From JACCUZ01 sp038246575 (GTDB lineage: Bacteria; Actinomycetota; Actinomycetes; JACCUZ01): a stretch of DNA of 24,863 nucleotides. The stretch is taken from contig JBBRVU010000042.1 in assembly GCA_038246575.1 (NCBI GenBank), forward strand, positions 1 to 24,863, in the 5' to 3' direction. The notes under the pieces were generated by a model. It had not been told where the DNA came from. It saw nothing but the letters and a program-made list of their open reading frames with translations, and did not search any database. Of this stretch, positions 1 to 8,537 are shown one piece after another; position 1 is the first letter of the stretch, and every line of letters starts with the position of its first letter. The translations under genes were made by a program, and so were the position numbers.

Positions 1-117
1 ACCCTCCGCAACACCGTCATCAGCCTGCTCCGACTCGCCGGTTGGACCAACATCGCCCACGCATTGCGACATCACGCCGCAGACCCACAACGTCCCATCG
101 CCCTGCTGACCTCATGA
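1..117 (+). CDS. ISAs1-family transposase, C-terminal end (cut by window edge)
   Basis: The first 39 codons of the window read in frame to a TGA at 115-117 and give a tail with the Leu-Arg-Asn, Ser-Leu-Leu-Arg-Leu-Ala-Gly, Thr-Asn-Ile-Ala and Ala-Leu-Arg-His-His pattern. I recognise this as the extreme C-terminus of ISAs1-type DDE transposases. The catalytic core lies left of the window, so I cannot say whether the element is complete. The gene converges on the GH65 gene, with only about 75 bp between the two stops. The family call rests on a short stretch of similarity recalled from memory. Confidence 0.72.
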   Translation, partial: TLRNTVISLLRLAGWTNIAHALRHHAADPQRPIALLTS

Positions 118-120
118 AGC

Positions 121-140
121 ACGACTTTGCCGGGGCCCTG
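121..140. repeat. Candidate right terminal repeat of the ISAs1-type element
   Basis: Four bases after the transposase stop there is a stretch containing CTTTGCCGGGGCCCTG. On the other strand it begins CAGGGCCCCGGC, which has the look of ISAs1-family ends, and its position just past the transposase is right for a terminal inverted repeat. The matching left repeat lies outside the window, so this rests on position and general resemblance only. Confidence 0.33.
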
Positions 141-191
141 CCTCATCCCGCAGGAGCAGCCCGCATGAGAGCGGCATGGAAATCGTACGGT

Positions 192-2684
192 TCAGGGCAG
201 CTCGTCCGGCCCGGTGGACGGGTCATGGCCGTGGTCGCCGCTGCCGGTGGTCGGGGGCATCATCCGGTCGGGTCGCCGGCGGACCGGGGCCCGGCCGCGT
301 GGCTGGGTCGGTGCCGGTGCCGCGCCGGTCGGTTCCTGGTGGTCCGGCGTCGCGGGGGTGGGCCGGGTGATCGGGTTCGCGCAGGTCACGGTGAGGGGGC
401 CGCCGTCGTGCAGCAGCCGCAGCGGGTCGCCGTCGTGCAGGCGGTAGGTCGTGGTGCGCGGGGTGATCTCGACGCTTAGGCGCCGGTCGCGCACGCAGAG
501 GGCGAATGCCAGGCGGGTGATGCCGGCGGGGAGGTGGGGGGTGAAGGCGAGGGTGCCCTCGCGTTCGCGCAGCCCGGCCAGCCCGGGGACGAGCGCGATC
601 CAGGTCCCGGCCAGCGACGCTGCGTGCAGGCCGTCACGGGTGTTGTGTTCGAGGTCGTGCAGGTCCATAAGGGCGGCTTCGGTCAGGTAGTCATAGGCCA
701 GTTCCAGGTGGCTCGTCTCGGCGGCCAGCACCGCCTGGGTGCAGGCCGACAGGGAGGAGTCGCGCACCGTGAGGGCTTCGTAGTAGGAGAAGTTGCGGGC
801 CTTCTGCACGGGGGTGAAGGCCTCACCGCGCAGGTGCATCGCGAGCACCAGGTCGGCCTGTTTGACGACCTGTTTGCGGTAGAGGTCGAAGTAGGGCACG
901 TGCAGCAGCAGCGGGTACTGCTCGTCGGTCGTGGCGGCGAAGTCCCAGATCTCGTGGCTGGTGAACCCCTCGGCCTGTGGATGCACGCCCAGGTCGTGGT
1001 CGTAGCAGATGACCATGGATCGCGCCGCGGTACGCCACGCCGCGACTTCCTCGGCGTCGATGCCGAGGTGTCGCGCCTGGTCGAGGTGTCGCCCGGCGGC
1101 GTCGGCCGCGCAGGCGAGATTGTGCTGCGCCATGAGGTTGGTGTACACGTTGTTGTCGGCCACCGCCGAGTACTCGTCGGGGCCGGTCACCCCGTCGATA
1201 CGGAACCTGTGCCGCGCGTCATAGTGCCCCAGCGAGCACCACAGCCGCGCCGTCTGGGTCAGTAGCTCCAGCCCAATATCACTCTCGAACGCCGCATCGC
1301 CGGTGACCTCGAGGTAGCGAACCACCGCGTCGGCGATGTCGGCGCCGAGGTGGAAGGCCGCGGTTCCGGCCGGCCAGTACCCGGAACATTCGTGTCCGGC
1401 GATGGTGCGCCACGGAAACACCGCCCCGGCCAACCCGAGCTCGGTGGCCCGCTCGCGCGCTTGGGGCAGGATCGAGTGCCGCCACCGCAGCGCGTCGCGC
1501 GCGGCCTGGGGGGCGGTGTAGGTGAGCACCGGCAGCACGTAGGTCTCGGTGTCCCAGAACGCGTGCCCGTCATAGCCGGGGCCGGTCAAGCCCTTGGCCG
1601 GGATCGCCCGCCCCTCGGCCCGCGCGCCGGCTTGCAGCAGGTGGAACAACGCGAACCGCACCGCCTGCTGCACCCCGGCGTCACCGTCGAGTGCAACGTC
1701 GGCGCGGGCCCAGAACTCGTCCAGGTAGGCGCGCTGCTCGGCCACCAGCCCGTCCCATCCGCTCTGTCCGGCGGCGGTGAGGGCGGCGGCGACCTGATCG
1801 GCGACCGCAGGTTGCGAGCGGACCGCCGACCAGCCGTAGGCGACGAACTTGACCAGCCGCAGCCGCTGCCCAGGCTGCAGGGTCGCGGTGAGCGTCACCC
1901 TCGCCAGATCCGGCGTGCTCTCCGCGACGACCCGCACCGAACCCGGATCCCTCGAAACTGGATTCTTCATCGGATCCAGGCCCACCTGGGCTGGGCCGTG
2001 GATGTCGTGCGCCATCCCTGCGCCCACCCGGAGTCCGCTGACGGCGGTGTGGTGCAGCAGCGATCCACCCGTGCCCGCGCAGGCGTGCTGCTCGGGCACC
2101 AGCGGCGCCCGCAGCCAGGCGGCCTCCCGCGGGTCACCGCCGCTGGCCGGCAACGCCTCGTTGGCCACCAGCTCGGACTGCAGCACTACCCGCACCTCGT
2201 CGTCGAGGGCATCGACCTCGTAGCAGATCGCGGCCACCGCCCGCTGCACCAGCGACACCAGCCGCCGCGACTGCACCCGCACCCCCCGCCCTCCCGGAGA
2301 CACCCACCGCACCTCACGAGTGAGCAGCCCGGTCCGGAAATCCAGTACCCGTTCGTGGGCGAGCAGTTGCCCGTAGCGGATGTCGAAGGGCTGATCATCG
2401 ACCAGCAGCCGGATCAGCTTGCCGTTGGTGACGTCGATGACGGTCTGCCCGTCTTCGGGGTAGCCGTAGCCGGCCTCGGCGTAGGGCATCGGCCGCGACT
2501 CGTACACCCCGTTCAGGTACGAGCCGGGCAGTCCGTGCGGCTCCCCCTCGTCCAGGTTGCCGCGCCAGCCGAGATGCCCGTTGGACAACGCGAACAGCGA
2601 CTCGCTCTGCGCCAGCACGTCGAGGTCAAGACCGTTCTCGCGCAGACACCACGCCTCGACCGTGTAGGCCGGATGGCTGATCAC
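192..2684 (-). CDS. Glycoside hydrolase family 65 disaccharide phosphorylase (maltose/trehalose/kojibiose phosphorylase type)
   Basis: GH65 enzymes phosphorolyse alpha-glucosides such as maltose, trehalose or kojibiose to beta-glucose 1-phosphate plus glucose, in the cytosol. The 830-residue product has the family layout: N-terminal beta-sandwich (about 1-290), helical linker, (alpha/alpha)6 barrel, and a C-terminal beta domain ending near 770. Visible landmarks are FWDTE at 376-380, VTGPDEY at 499-505 with Glu504 as predicted general acid, KQAD at 608-611 in the phosphate-binding region, and a Gly-Thr-Trp near 693-695. The GTG start at 2684 overlaps the stop of the upstream HAD relic (GTGA), and homology begins there. 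A longer open frame to 3044 has no family similarity. Residues about 775-830 form a Pro/Thr/Arg-rich, probably disordered tail. The partner beta-phosphoglucomutase directly upstream is broken. Which disaccharide is used cannot be read from the sequence. Confidence 0.93.
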   Translation of the reverse strand: MISHPAYTVEAWCLRENGLDLDVLAQSESLFALSNGHLGWRGNLDEGEPHGLPGSYLNGVYESRPMPYAEAGYGYPEDGQTVIDVTNGKLIRLLVDDQPFDIRYGQLLAHERVLDFRTGLLTREVRWVSPGGRGVRVQSRRLVSLVQRAVAAICYEVDALDDEVRVVLQSELVANEALPASGGDPREAAWLRAPLVPEQHACAGTGGSLLHHTAVSGLRVGAGMAHDIHGPAQVGLDPMKNPVSRDPGSVRVVAESTPDLARVTLTATLQPGQRLRLVKFVAYGWSAVRSQPAVADQVAAALTAAGQSGWDGLVAEQRAYLDEFWARADVALDGDAGVQQAVRFALFHLLQAGARAEGRAIPAKGLTGPGYDGHAFWDTETYVLPVLTYTAPQAARDALRWRHSILPQARERATELGLAGAVFPWRTIAGHECSGYWPAGTAAFHLGADIADAVVRYLEVTGDAAFESDIGLELLTQTARLWCSLGHYDARHRFRIDGVTGPDEYSAVADNNVYTNLMAQHNLACAADAAGRHLDQARHLGIDAEEVAAWRTAARSMVICYDHDLGVHPQAEGFTSHEIWDFAATTDEQYPLLLHVPYFDLYRKQVVKQADLVLAMHLRGEAFTPVQKARNFSYYEALTVRDSSLSACTQAVLAAETSHLELAYDYLTEAALMDLHDLEHNTRDGLHAASLAGTWIALVPGLAGLREREGTLAFTPHLPAGITRLAFALCVRDRRLSVEITPRTTTYRLHDGDPLRLLHDGGPLTVTCANPITRPTPATPDHQEPTGAAPAPTQPRGRAPVRRRPDRMMPPTTGSGDHGHDPSTGPDELP

Positions 2685-3004
2685 GCCCGGTCCAGCAGTT
2701 CGGCCAGATCGGCCGCGAGGACTTCGGCGCCCGCGGCGCGCAGCGCGTGGGACTGCCCGACCCGGTCCACGCCCACCACGAACCCGTACCCGCCGGCTCG
2801 CCCGGCCTGCACGCCGGACAGGGCGTCCTCGAACACCGCCGCCCGCACGTAGCACACCGACCCCGCAGACGCCTGCACACCGTCGTGGCGAATCCAGCGG
2901 ACCAGAATGTCGTTCTTGGCCCTGCCCAGCGCGGCGATCGTCTCCGCTCCGGCCCGATCCCCCGGGCCGCCGGCCGGGCGTTCGATCCCCCGCGAGGTTC
3001 TCAT
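2681..3004 (-). pseudogene. Beta-phosphoglucomutase (HAD family) relic, N-truncated and internally deleted
   Basis: The 107-residue frame matches two separated pieces of actinobacterial beta-phosphoglucomutase. Residues about 1-52 match the cap-to-core segment (GRAKNDILVRWI, then GVQ and GSVCYVRA). Residues about 53-107 match the C-terminal segment (AVFEDALSGVQAGRAGG, then FVVGVDRVGQ and DLAELLDRA). The N-terminal DxD nucleophile region is missing. So is the core between the pieces, where VVSSS and the catalytic Lys should be, apparently by an in-frame deletion. A working enzyme would turn the beta-glucose 1-phosphate from GH65 into glucose 6-phosphate. The relic still has an AGAAGGA ribosome site about 12 nt upstream of ATG 3004, and its TGA overlaps the GH65 GTG. 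It may therefore survive as a leader cistron that couples translation into GH65. Catalysis is very unlikely. Confidence 0.85.
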
Positions 3005-3046
3005 GATGAGTCTGGTTCCTTCTGTGAGACGCGCGCCGGGACACCG

Positions 3047-5827
3047 TCAGTCGGCACGGGGGGCTTGGTCAGTACTCCGCTGGTGGGCGGATCGGTCGTG
3101 TTCGGCGCACCAGGTGCAACGGCGGCGATCGTCGGCGCCGGGGTGGTCGTGGTGGTGGTTCTTGATCTCCTGCCCGTAGGGGCAGTCGTTGTTGTCGTGA
3201 TAGACGGGGTCGCCGGGGTCGGTGTCGGTGTAGAAGGCGGCGATCGTCGTCGTCGGGGACGGGCCGTGGGTGGAGTCGTGTTCGGGTGATGGCGTGTCCT
3301 CGGTCAGACCCCCGTCGTCCAGATTGGTGGTGGTCTCGGCGGGGTCGAGGATGCGGTAGGCGAGGAGTTTGATGCGGTCGCTTGCCAGGGCCCAGATGAT
3401 GGCGTAGCTCCAGACGAATGCGGCCCAGCCCCAGCCGAGGGGGTTCATGAACAGTCCGTAGACGGCGATGAGGGTGGCAATGGCCTGGGTGCCGAGAACT
3501 GCCATCCACAGGATGCGGGCCGGGCGGATGGACCAGAACGGGCCGCGGGTGCGGGTGAGGAAGATGGTGAGGTGCCCGGCGACCGACAGCATCAGGTACA
3601 TCATGGTCTGCAGCTGGGGACGGCCGAGGTCGAAGACTCGGTCGCCGAGGTAGAACAGCCCGAATGCGGCGATCGGGCCGACGACACCCAGCACGGTGGC
3701 GATACCGAGCACGAGCCTCATGTTCCAGGCCTCGGGCTGGTTCCGGTAGCGGACGTTGTCGTAGGCGATGGAGAGGATCGCGCCGTCGTTGAGGAGCGCC
3801 AGCATCACGATCATGATCGCGGTGACCGGGAAGAAGTTGAAGACCAGGATCGCGAGCGTCACGAAGAGCAGCACCCGGAGCGTCTCGGCGATCCGGTACA
3901 TGGCGTAGCTGTTCATTCGCTGGAAGATCTTGCGGCTTTCCTTGATCGCGTCGATGATCACCGACAGTCCCGGGGTGAGGAGCACGATCGCGGCGGCGGC
4001 GCGGGCGGCGTCGGTGGCCCCGGAGACGGCGATGCCGCAGTCGGCCTTCTTCAGGGCGGGGGCGTCGTTGACGCCGTCGCCGGTCATGCCGACGATGTGG
4101 CCGCGTTGTTGCAGGACGTCGATGATGTGGTACTTGTGCTCGGGGAAGACCTGGGCGAACCCGTCGGCGGTTTCGATGGACTTGGCGACCGCGGTGGTTT
4201 CCTTCTTCTTCACGTCACCGAGGCCGGCGGCGTCGAGGATGTTGGTGCCGAGTCCGACCTTGGCGGCGGTCTCTTTGGCGATGGCGATGGCATCGCCGGT
4301 GACCATCTTCACGGTCACGCCCATGTCTCGGGCGGTGGCGATGGTGGTCTTGGCGTCCTCGCGGGGCGGGTCGAACAGCGGCAGTACCCCGAGGAATCGC
4401 CAGTCGTCGTCGGCGCGGGCGACGCCGAGGGATCGGAAGCCTCGGCCGGCGAAGTCGTTCACCGCGGTATCGACGGCGGGCTTGATCGTCGCCGTGTTGC
4501 CGGCGAGGGCGAGGATGACCTGGGGGGCGCCCTTGCTGACCTTGAACATCGTTCCGTCGGCGCCGGTGACGGTGGCCTCGGTGCGCTTGTCGACCGGGTT
4601 GAACGGCTCGAAGTGCGTCACGGTGTAGGCCTCGAGAGCCTTCTCGTCGCTCAGCCCGCCGAGGACAGCGAGGTCGATGGGGTCGTCGTTGTCGGCGCGG
4701 GAGGCCAGCGCACCGGCCAGGATCACGTCCGCGGCGGCGATGTCCTGAACGCTGAAAGGATCGCCCAGAGTGAGCGAGTTCTGGGTCAAGGTGCCGGTCT
4801 TGTCCGCGCACAGGATGTCGACGCCGGCGAGTTCCTCGATGGCGACCAGCCGGCTGACGATGGCCTGCTTCTTGGCCAGCAGCCGGGCGCCGACCGCCAT
4901 GGTCACGGACAGCACGGTCGGCATGGCGACCGGGATTGCCGCGACGGTCAGCACGAGAGCGAACTGCAGGGTGGTCAGGATCGCGTCGCCGCGTAGCAGC
5001 GAGACGAGCACGATCACCGCGACGAACGCTGCCGCGAGGATGATGAGGTAGTTGCCGATCTTGAGGACGGCTTTTTGGAAATGGCTGACGGTGTGGGCGT
5101 CCTGGACCAGTTCGGCGGTCTTGCCGAAGTAGGTGCGGGTGCCGGTGGCGTAGACCAGGGCGCCGATCTCGCCACGGCGGACGACCGATCCTGAGAACAC
5201 CGGATCGCCGGGCGTGCAGGTCGCGGGCAGCGACTCTCCGGTGAGCGCGGACTGGTCGACCTCGATCTCGTCGCCGTCCAGCAGCCGGGCGTCCGCCGGG
5301 ATGATGTCACCCAGCCGCAGCCGGATCACGTCCCCGGGCACCAGCTCCCGCGCGGCGGGGGTGACCCAGGCGCCGTCGCGCAGGGCGCGGGCGTTGATGG
5401 CGAGCTTCGCTTTCAGCGCGTCGATGGCGTTGCCAGCTTGGCGCTCCTCGGTGTACCCGACCACGGCGTTGGCCAGCAGCAGCAGCAAGATGATGAAGAA
5501 GTCGGGCCAGTGCCCGACCGCGCCGGACAAGACCACCGCGACCTCGATCATCCACGGTATCGGTCCCCAGAAGTAGGACAGGAACTTCAGCAGCGGGTTG
5601 GTCTTGTGCTCGGTGATCTCGTTCGGCCCGTACTGCGTGAGCCGCTTCGCTGCCTCGGCCTGGGTCAGCCCCTCCGGTGACGTGTCGAGCTGCTTCTGGA
5701 CCTCCGCGATGGGTAGCGTCTTCAAGTCGTGCTTCGGGTCCGGTTTCGATGTCGCCGAGCCGCCCGGCGTGGACTCGGTCGGCGTGGACTTGGCGGCCTT
5801 GGTGCTGTCAGTGCTCATGATGGGCAT
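3047..5827 (-). CDS. Plasma-membrane-type proton-exporting P-type ATPase (P3A) with Cys/His C-terminal extension
   Basis: This pump couples ATP hydrolysis to H+ export across the cytoplasmic membrane. The 926-residue protein shows the actuator TGES at 196-199, the phosphorylation site DKTGTLT at 342-348 (Asp342), a nucleotide-domain KGAP near 432, and the hinge TGDGVNDAP at 582-590. The membrane motif ALLNDGAI near 677-684 carries the Asp typical of fungal/plant proton pumps, which supports P3A over a Ca2+ or heavy-metal pump. Membrane helices are visible around 80-125, 255-310 and 650-820. ATG 5827 is used here; a second ATG at 5818 is equally possible. Residues about 835-926 go beyond the family core and include YHDNNDCPYG and CTWC (His877, Cys882, Cys904, Cys907), which could bind a metal. 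The gene lies upstream of the HAD relic and GH65 on the same strand, after a 42-bp gap. Confidence 0.93.
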   Translation of the reverse strand: MPIMSTDSTKAAKSTPTESTPGGSATSKPDPKHDLKTLPIAEVQKQLDTSPEGLTQAEAAKRLTQYGPNEITEHKTNPLLKFLSYFWGPIPWMIEVAVVLSGAVGHWPDFFIILLLLLANAVVGYTEERQAGNAIDALKAKLAINARALRDGAWVTPAARELVPGDVIRLRLGDIIPADARLLDGDEIEVDQSALTGESLPATCTPGDPVFSGSVVRRGEIGALVYATGTRTYFGKTAELVQDAHTVSHFQKAVLKIGNYLIILAAAFVAVIVLVSLLRGDAILTTLQFALVLTVAAIPVAMPTVLSVTMAVGARLLAKKQAIVSRLVAIEELAGVDILCADKTGTLTQNSLTLGDPFSVQDIAAADVILAGALASRADNDDPIDLAVLGGLSDEKALEAYTVTHFEPFNPVDKRTEATVTGADGTMFKVSKGAPQVILALAGNTATIKPAVDTAVNDFAGRGFRSLGVARADDDWRFLGVLPLFDPPREDAKTTIATARDMGVTVKMVTGDAIAIAKETAAKVGLGTNILDAAGLGDVKKKETTAVAKSIETADGFAQVFPEHKYHIIDVLQQRGHIVGMTGDGVNDAPALKKADCGIAVSGATDAARAAAAIVLLTPGLSVIIDAIKESRKIFQRMNSYAMYRIAETLRVLLFVTLAILVFNFFPVTAIMIVMLALLNDGAILSIAYDNVRYRNQPEAWNMRLVLGIATVLGVVGPIAAFGLFYLGDRVFDLGRPQLQTMMYLMLSVAGHLTIFLTRTRGPFWSIRPARILWMAVLGTQAIATLIAVYGLFMNPLGWGWAAFVWSYAIIWALASDRIKLLAYRILDPAETTTNLDDGGLTEDTPSPEHDSTHGPSPTTTIAAFYTDTDPGDPVYHDNNDCPYGQEIKNHHHDHPGADDRRRCTWCAEHDRSAHQRSTDQAPRAD

Positions 5828-5875
5828 CCGCCTACTCGAAATGGGTGCTGGCCCGGGACGGGTGTCGCGCCGTGC

Positions 5876-6079
5876 TCATCGCACGTCGACCAGCCCCGGT
5901 GGAAGGGTGTTGGTGCCGCGGCGGGCATCCCGATCGGACGTAACCCGTCGTTGGAGGGCCTGCTGGGCGCGGGCCGCATTCGCGTCCTGGCCGTCCCAGA
6001 TCGTCAAGGCGGGCTGCTGGATCGCGCGGCCGAAGGAGGACGCCACCGGCCACGGCAGGGTGGGCACTGGCGGGTAAGG
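5876..6079 (-). pseudogene. Class I fructose-bisphosphate aldolase, C-terminal relic
   Basis: A minus-strand frame ending at TGA 5876-5878 contains SSFGRAIQQPALTIW, then DGQDANAARAQQALQRR. I recognise this as the C-terminal segment of class I fructose-1,6-bisphosphate aldolase, usually SFGRALQ..AL..W.G...N..A.Q.A...RA. Only about the last 65 residues remain. The Schiff-base lysine region and all the barrel upstream are absent, because the phosphoketolase gene ends at 6096. There is no credible start codon or ribosome site of its own. The relic fits an ancestral cluster in which aldolase lay next to phosphoketolase. It could be the scar of a deletion that removed most of the aldolase. The match is from memory and short, but several conserved positions agree. 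Confidence 0.7.
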
Positions 6080-6095
6080 ATCGGTGGGGTGGCGG

Positions 6096-8537
6096 TCATT
6101 GCGGTGGGGTCCATACCCAGTCGCGGATCTCGGGCAGGTCCTGGCCGTGGATGTCGATGTAGAGGTTGTGTTCGACGAGCTTGTCGGCCATGGTCTGTTT
6201 GAGGTAGTCCCCGGTCGCGCCGAGTTGCGGGAGCCGGTCGATGACGTCCTGCACGAGGTGGAAGCGGTCAAGCCGGTTCTGCACCCGCATGTCGAAGGCG
6301 GTGGTGATGGTGCCTTCCTCGATGTAGCCGCGCACGTGCAGGTTGCGGTTGGTGCGGCGGTAGGTGAGGCGGTGGATCAGGGTCGGGTAGCCGTGGAAGG
6401 CGAAGATGATGTGCTTGTCGCGGGTGAACAGGGTGTCGTAGTCGCTGTCGGACAGCCCGTGCGGGTGCTCGCTGGCCGACTGGAGTTTCATCAGGTCCAC
6501 GACGTTGACGACCCTGATCTTCAGGTCGGGCAGGTTTTCCCGCAGGATGGACACGGCGGCCAGCACCTCCAGGGTGGGGGTGTCTCCGCAGCAGGCCAAC
6601 ACCACATCCGGTTCGGCGCCGCGGTCGTTGCCGGCCCATTCCCAGATGCCGATCCCCTCGGTGCAGTGCACCACCGCCTGCTCCATGCTCAGCCACTGCG
6701 GCATCGCGTGCTTGCCGGCCACGATCACGTTGACGTAGTGACGGCTGCGTAGACAGTGATCGGCCACCGAGAGCAGGCAGTTGGCGTCCGGCGGGAGATA
6801 GACGCGGACGATGTCGGCCTTCTTGTTCACGACATGGTCCAGAAAGCCCGGGTCTTGGTGGGTGAACCCGTTGTGGTCCTGCTGCCAGACGTGGGAGGCG
6901 AGCAAGTAGTTCAGCGACGAGATGTCGCGCCGCCACGGAAGTGCCTTGGTGACCTTGAGCCATTTGGCGTGCTGGTTGAACATCGAGTCGACGATGTGGA
7001 TGAACGCCTCGTAGCAGTTGAACAACCCGTGCCGTCCGGTGAGCAGATACCCCTCCAGCCAGCCCTCGGACTGGTGCTCCGAGAGCATCGAGTCCAGCAC
7101 CCGACCGGCCGGCGCCAGTGACTCGTCGCCCTCGACGGTGCGCGCGTCCCACTGCCGGTCGGTGGCCTCGAAGACCGCGCCGAGCAGGTTCGACAGGGTC
7201 TCGTCCGGGCCGAAGATCCGGAAGTTGCGTCGATCCTCGTTCGCGCTGACGACATCGCGCAAGAACTCGCCGAGAACGTGGGTGTCCTGCGCCGTCACGG
7301 CACCAGGGGCGGGGACGGTGACGGCGTGGTCGCGGAAGTCCGGCATCCGCAGGTCCCGTAGGAGCAGCCCGCCGTTGGTGTGCGGGTTGGCGCCCATCCG
7401 CCGCTCGCCGGTCGGGGCGAGCGCGGCCAGGTCGGGCAGCAGCCGCCCGTCCTGGTCGAAGAGCTCCTCGGGTTTGTAGCTGCGCATCCAGGCGTCCAGC
7501 TGCTCGACGTGTCCGGGATGGTCCGCGTCCACGAGCAGGGGTACCTGGTGGGCGCGGAAGGTGCCCTCGATCTGCAGACCGTCGACGACCTCGGGTCTGG
7601 TCCACCCCTTCGGGGAACGGAGCACGATCATCGGCCACCGTGGTCGGGTCGTGCTGTCACCGGTGCGGGCCTGGGCCTGGATGTCGTGGATGGCTTCGAT
7701 GGTCTGGTCCAGCACGGATGCCATCAGTTCATGCATGGTCTCGGGGTCGTCACCTTCGACGTAGCGCGGGTCCCAGCCGCAGCCGCGTAGGAACTGGTCC
7801 AGCTCCTCGTGCTCGATGCGGGCCAGCACCGTGGGGTTGCTGATCTTGTAGCCGTTCACGTGCAGGATCGGCAGCACCGCGCCATCGCTCACCGGGTTGA
7901 GGAACTTCGTGGAGTGCCACGCGGTGGCCAGCGGTCCGGTCTCGGCCTCCCCGTCGCCGATGACGCAGGCGACGATCAGGTCGGGGTTGTCGAACACCGC
8001 CCCGAAGGCGTGGCTCAAGGAGTATCCCAGCTCGCCGCCCTCGTGGATCGAGCCCGGTGTGGTCGGCGCGACATGGCTGGAGATGCCACCAGGGAACGAG
8101 AACTGCGTGAACAGCTTCTTCAACCCTGCTTCGTCCTGGCTGACGTCGGGGTAGATCTCTGAGTAGCTGCCCTCCAGGTAGGTGTTGGCCACCAGCGCCG
8201 GCCCGCCGTGCCCCGGCCCGGCGATGTAGAACATGTCCAGGTCGTGCTTGACGATCACCCGGTTGAGGTGGACGTAGATGAAGTTCTGGCCCGGTGTCGT
8301 GCCCCAGTGCCCCACCACCAGCGGCTTCACGTCCGCGAACTCCAGGGGACGCTTGAGCAGCGGGTTGTCGTAGAGATAGATCTGCCCTACCGACAGGTAG
8401 TTCGCCGCCCGCCAGTAGGCCCCCATCCGGGACAGCAGTTCAGGATCCAAGGGTGAGGTCAGCGCTGAGCCCTCATCGGCGCCTGGCAGGCCAGGCACCG
8501 GAATCCCTGTGTTGACGGACTCGGTCGGTTCAGTCAT
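6096..8537 (-). CDS. xfp: Xylulose-5-phosphate/fructose-6-phosphate phosphoketolase (continuous in frame with upstream carbamate kinase)
   Basis: Phosphoketolase is a cytosolic thiamine-diphosphate enzyme that splits xylulose 5-phosphate (and often fructose 6-phosphate) with phosphate into acetyl phosphate plus glyceraldehyde 3-phosphate (or erythrose 4-phosphate). From ATG 8537 the product is 813 residues, the usual size. Family blocks include GHWGTTPGQNF, GPGHGGPALVANTYLEGSY, the cofactor-binding GDGEAETGP, ETLSNLLGAVFE, and the C-terminal HVRGYIEEGTITTAFDMRVQN. ATG 8537 has a strong AAAGGAG at 8545-8551, 7 nt away, so it can be translated alone. However, no stop separates it from the carbamate kinase reading frame upstream, and a 1145-residue fusion starting at 9533 is equally open. 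Acetyl phosphate from this enzyme would normally go to acetate kinase or phosphotransacetylase; neither is in the window. Confidence 0.95.
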   Translation of the reverse strand: MTEPTESVNTGIPVPGLPGADEGSALTSPLDPELLSRMGAYWRAANYLSVGQIYLYDNPLLKRPLEFADVKPLVVGHWGTTPGQNFIYVHLNRVIVKHDLDMFYIAGPGHGGPALVANTYLEGSYSEIYPDVSQDEAGLKKLFTQFSFPGGISSHVAPTTPGSIHEGGELGYSLSHAFGAVFDNPDLIVACVIGDGEAETGPLATAWHSTKFLNPVSDGAVLPILHVNGYKISNPTVLARIEHEELDQFLRGCGWDPRYVEGDDPETMHELMASVLDQTIEAIHDIQAQARTGDSTTRPRWPMIVLRSPKGWTRPEVVDGLQIEGTFRAHQVPLLVDADHPGHVEQLDAWMRSYKPEELFDQDGRLLPDLAALAPTGERRMGANPHTNGGLLLRDLRMPDFRDHAVTVPAPGAVTAQDTHVLGEFLRDVVSANEDRRNFRIFGPDETLSNLLGAVFEATDRQWDARTVEGDESLAPAGRVLDSMLSEHQSEGWLEGYLLTGRHGLFNCYEAFIHIVDSMFNQHAKWLKVTKALPWRRDISSLNYLLASHVWQQDHNGFTHQDPGFLDHVVNKKADIVRVYLPPDANCLLSVADHCLRSRHYVNVIVAGKHAMPQWLSMEQAVVHCTEGIGIWEWAGNDRGAEPDVVLACCGDTPTLEVLAAVSILRENLPDLKIRVVNVVDLMKLQSASEHPHGLSDSDYDTLFTRDKHIIFAFHGYPTLIHRLTYRRTNRNLHVRGYIEEGTITTAFDMRVQNRLDRFHLVQDVIDRLPQLGATGDYLKQTMADKLVEHNLYIDIHGQDLPEIRDWVWTPPQ

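Noticed and set aside
192..3044. 950-residue open frame extending GH65 upstream to 3044
   Set aside because: The extra 120 residues are Arg/Gly-rich and are the out-of-frame shadow of the HAD relic. GH65 similarity starts at GTG 2684, which overlaps the relic stop.
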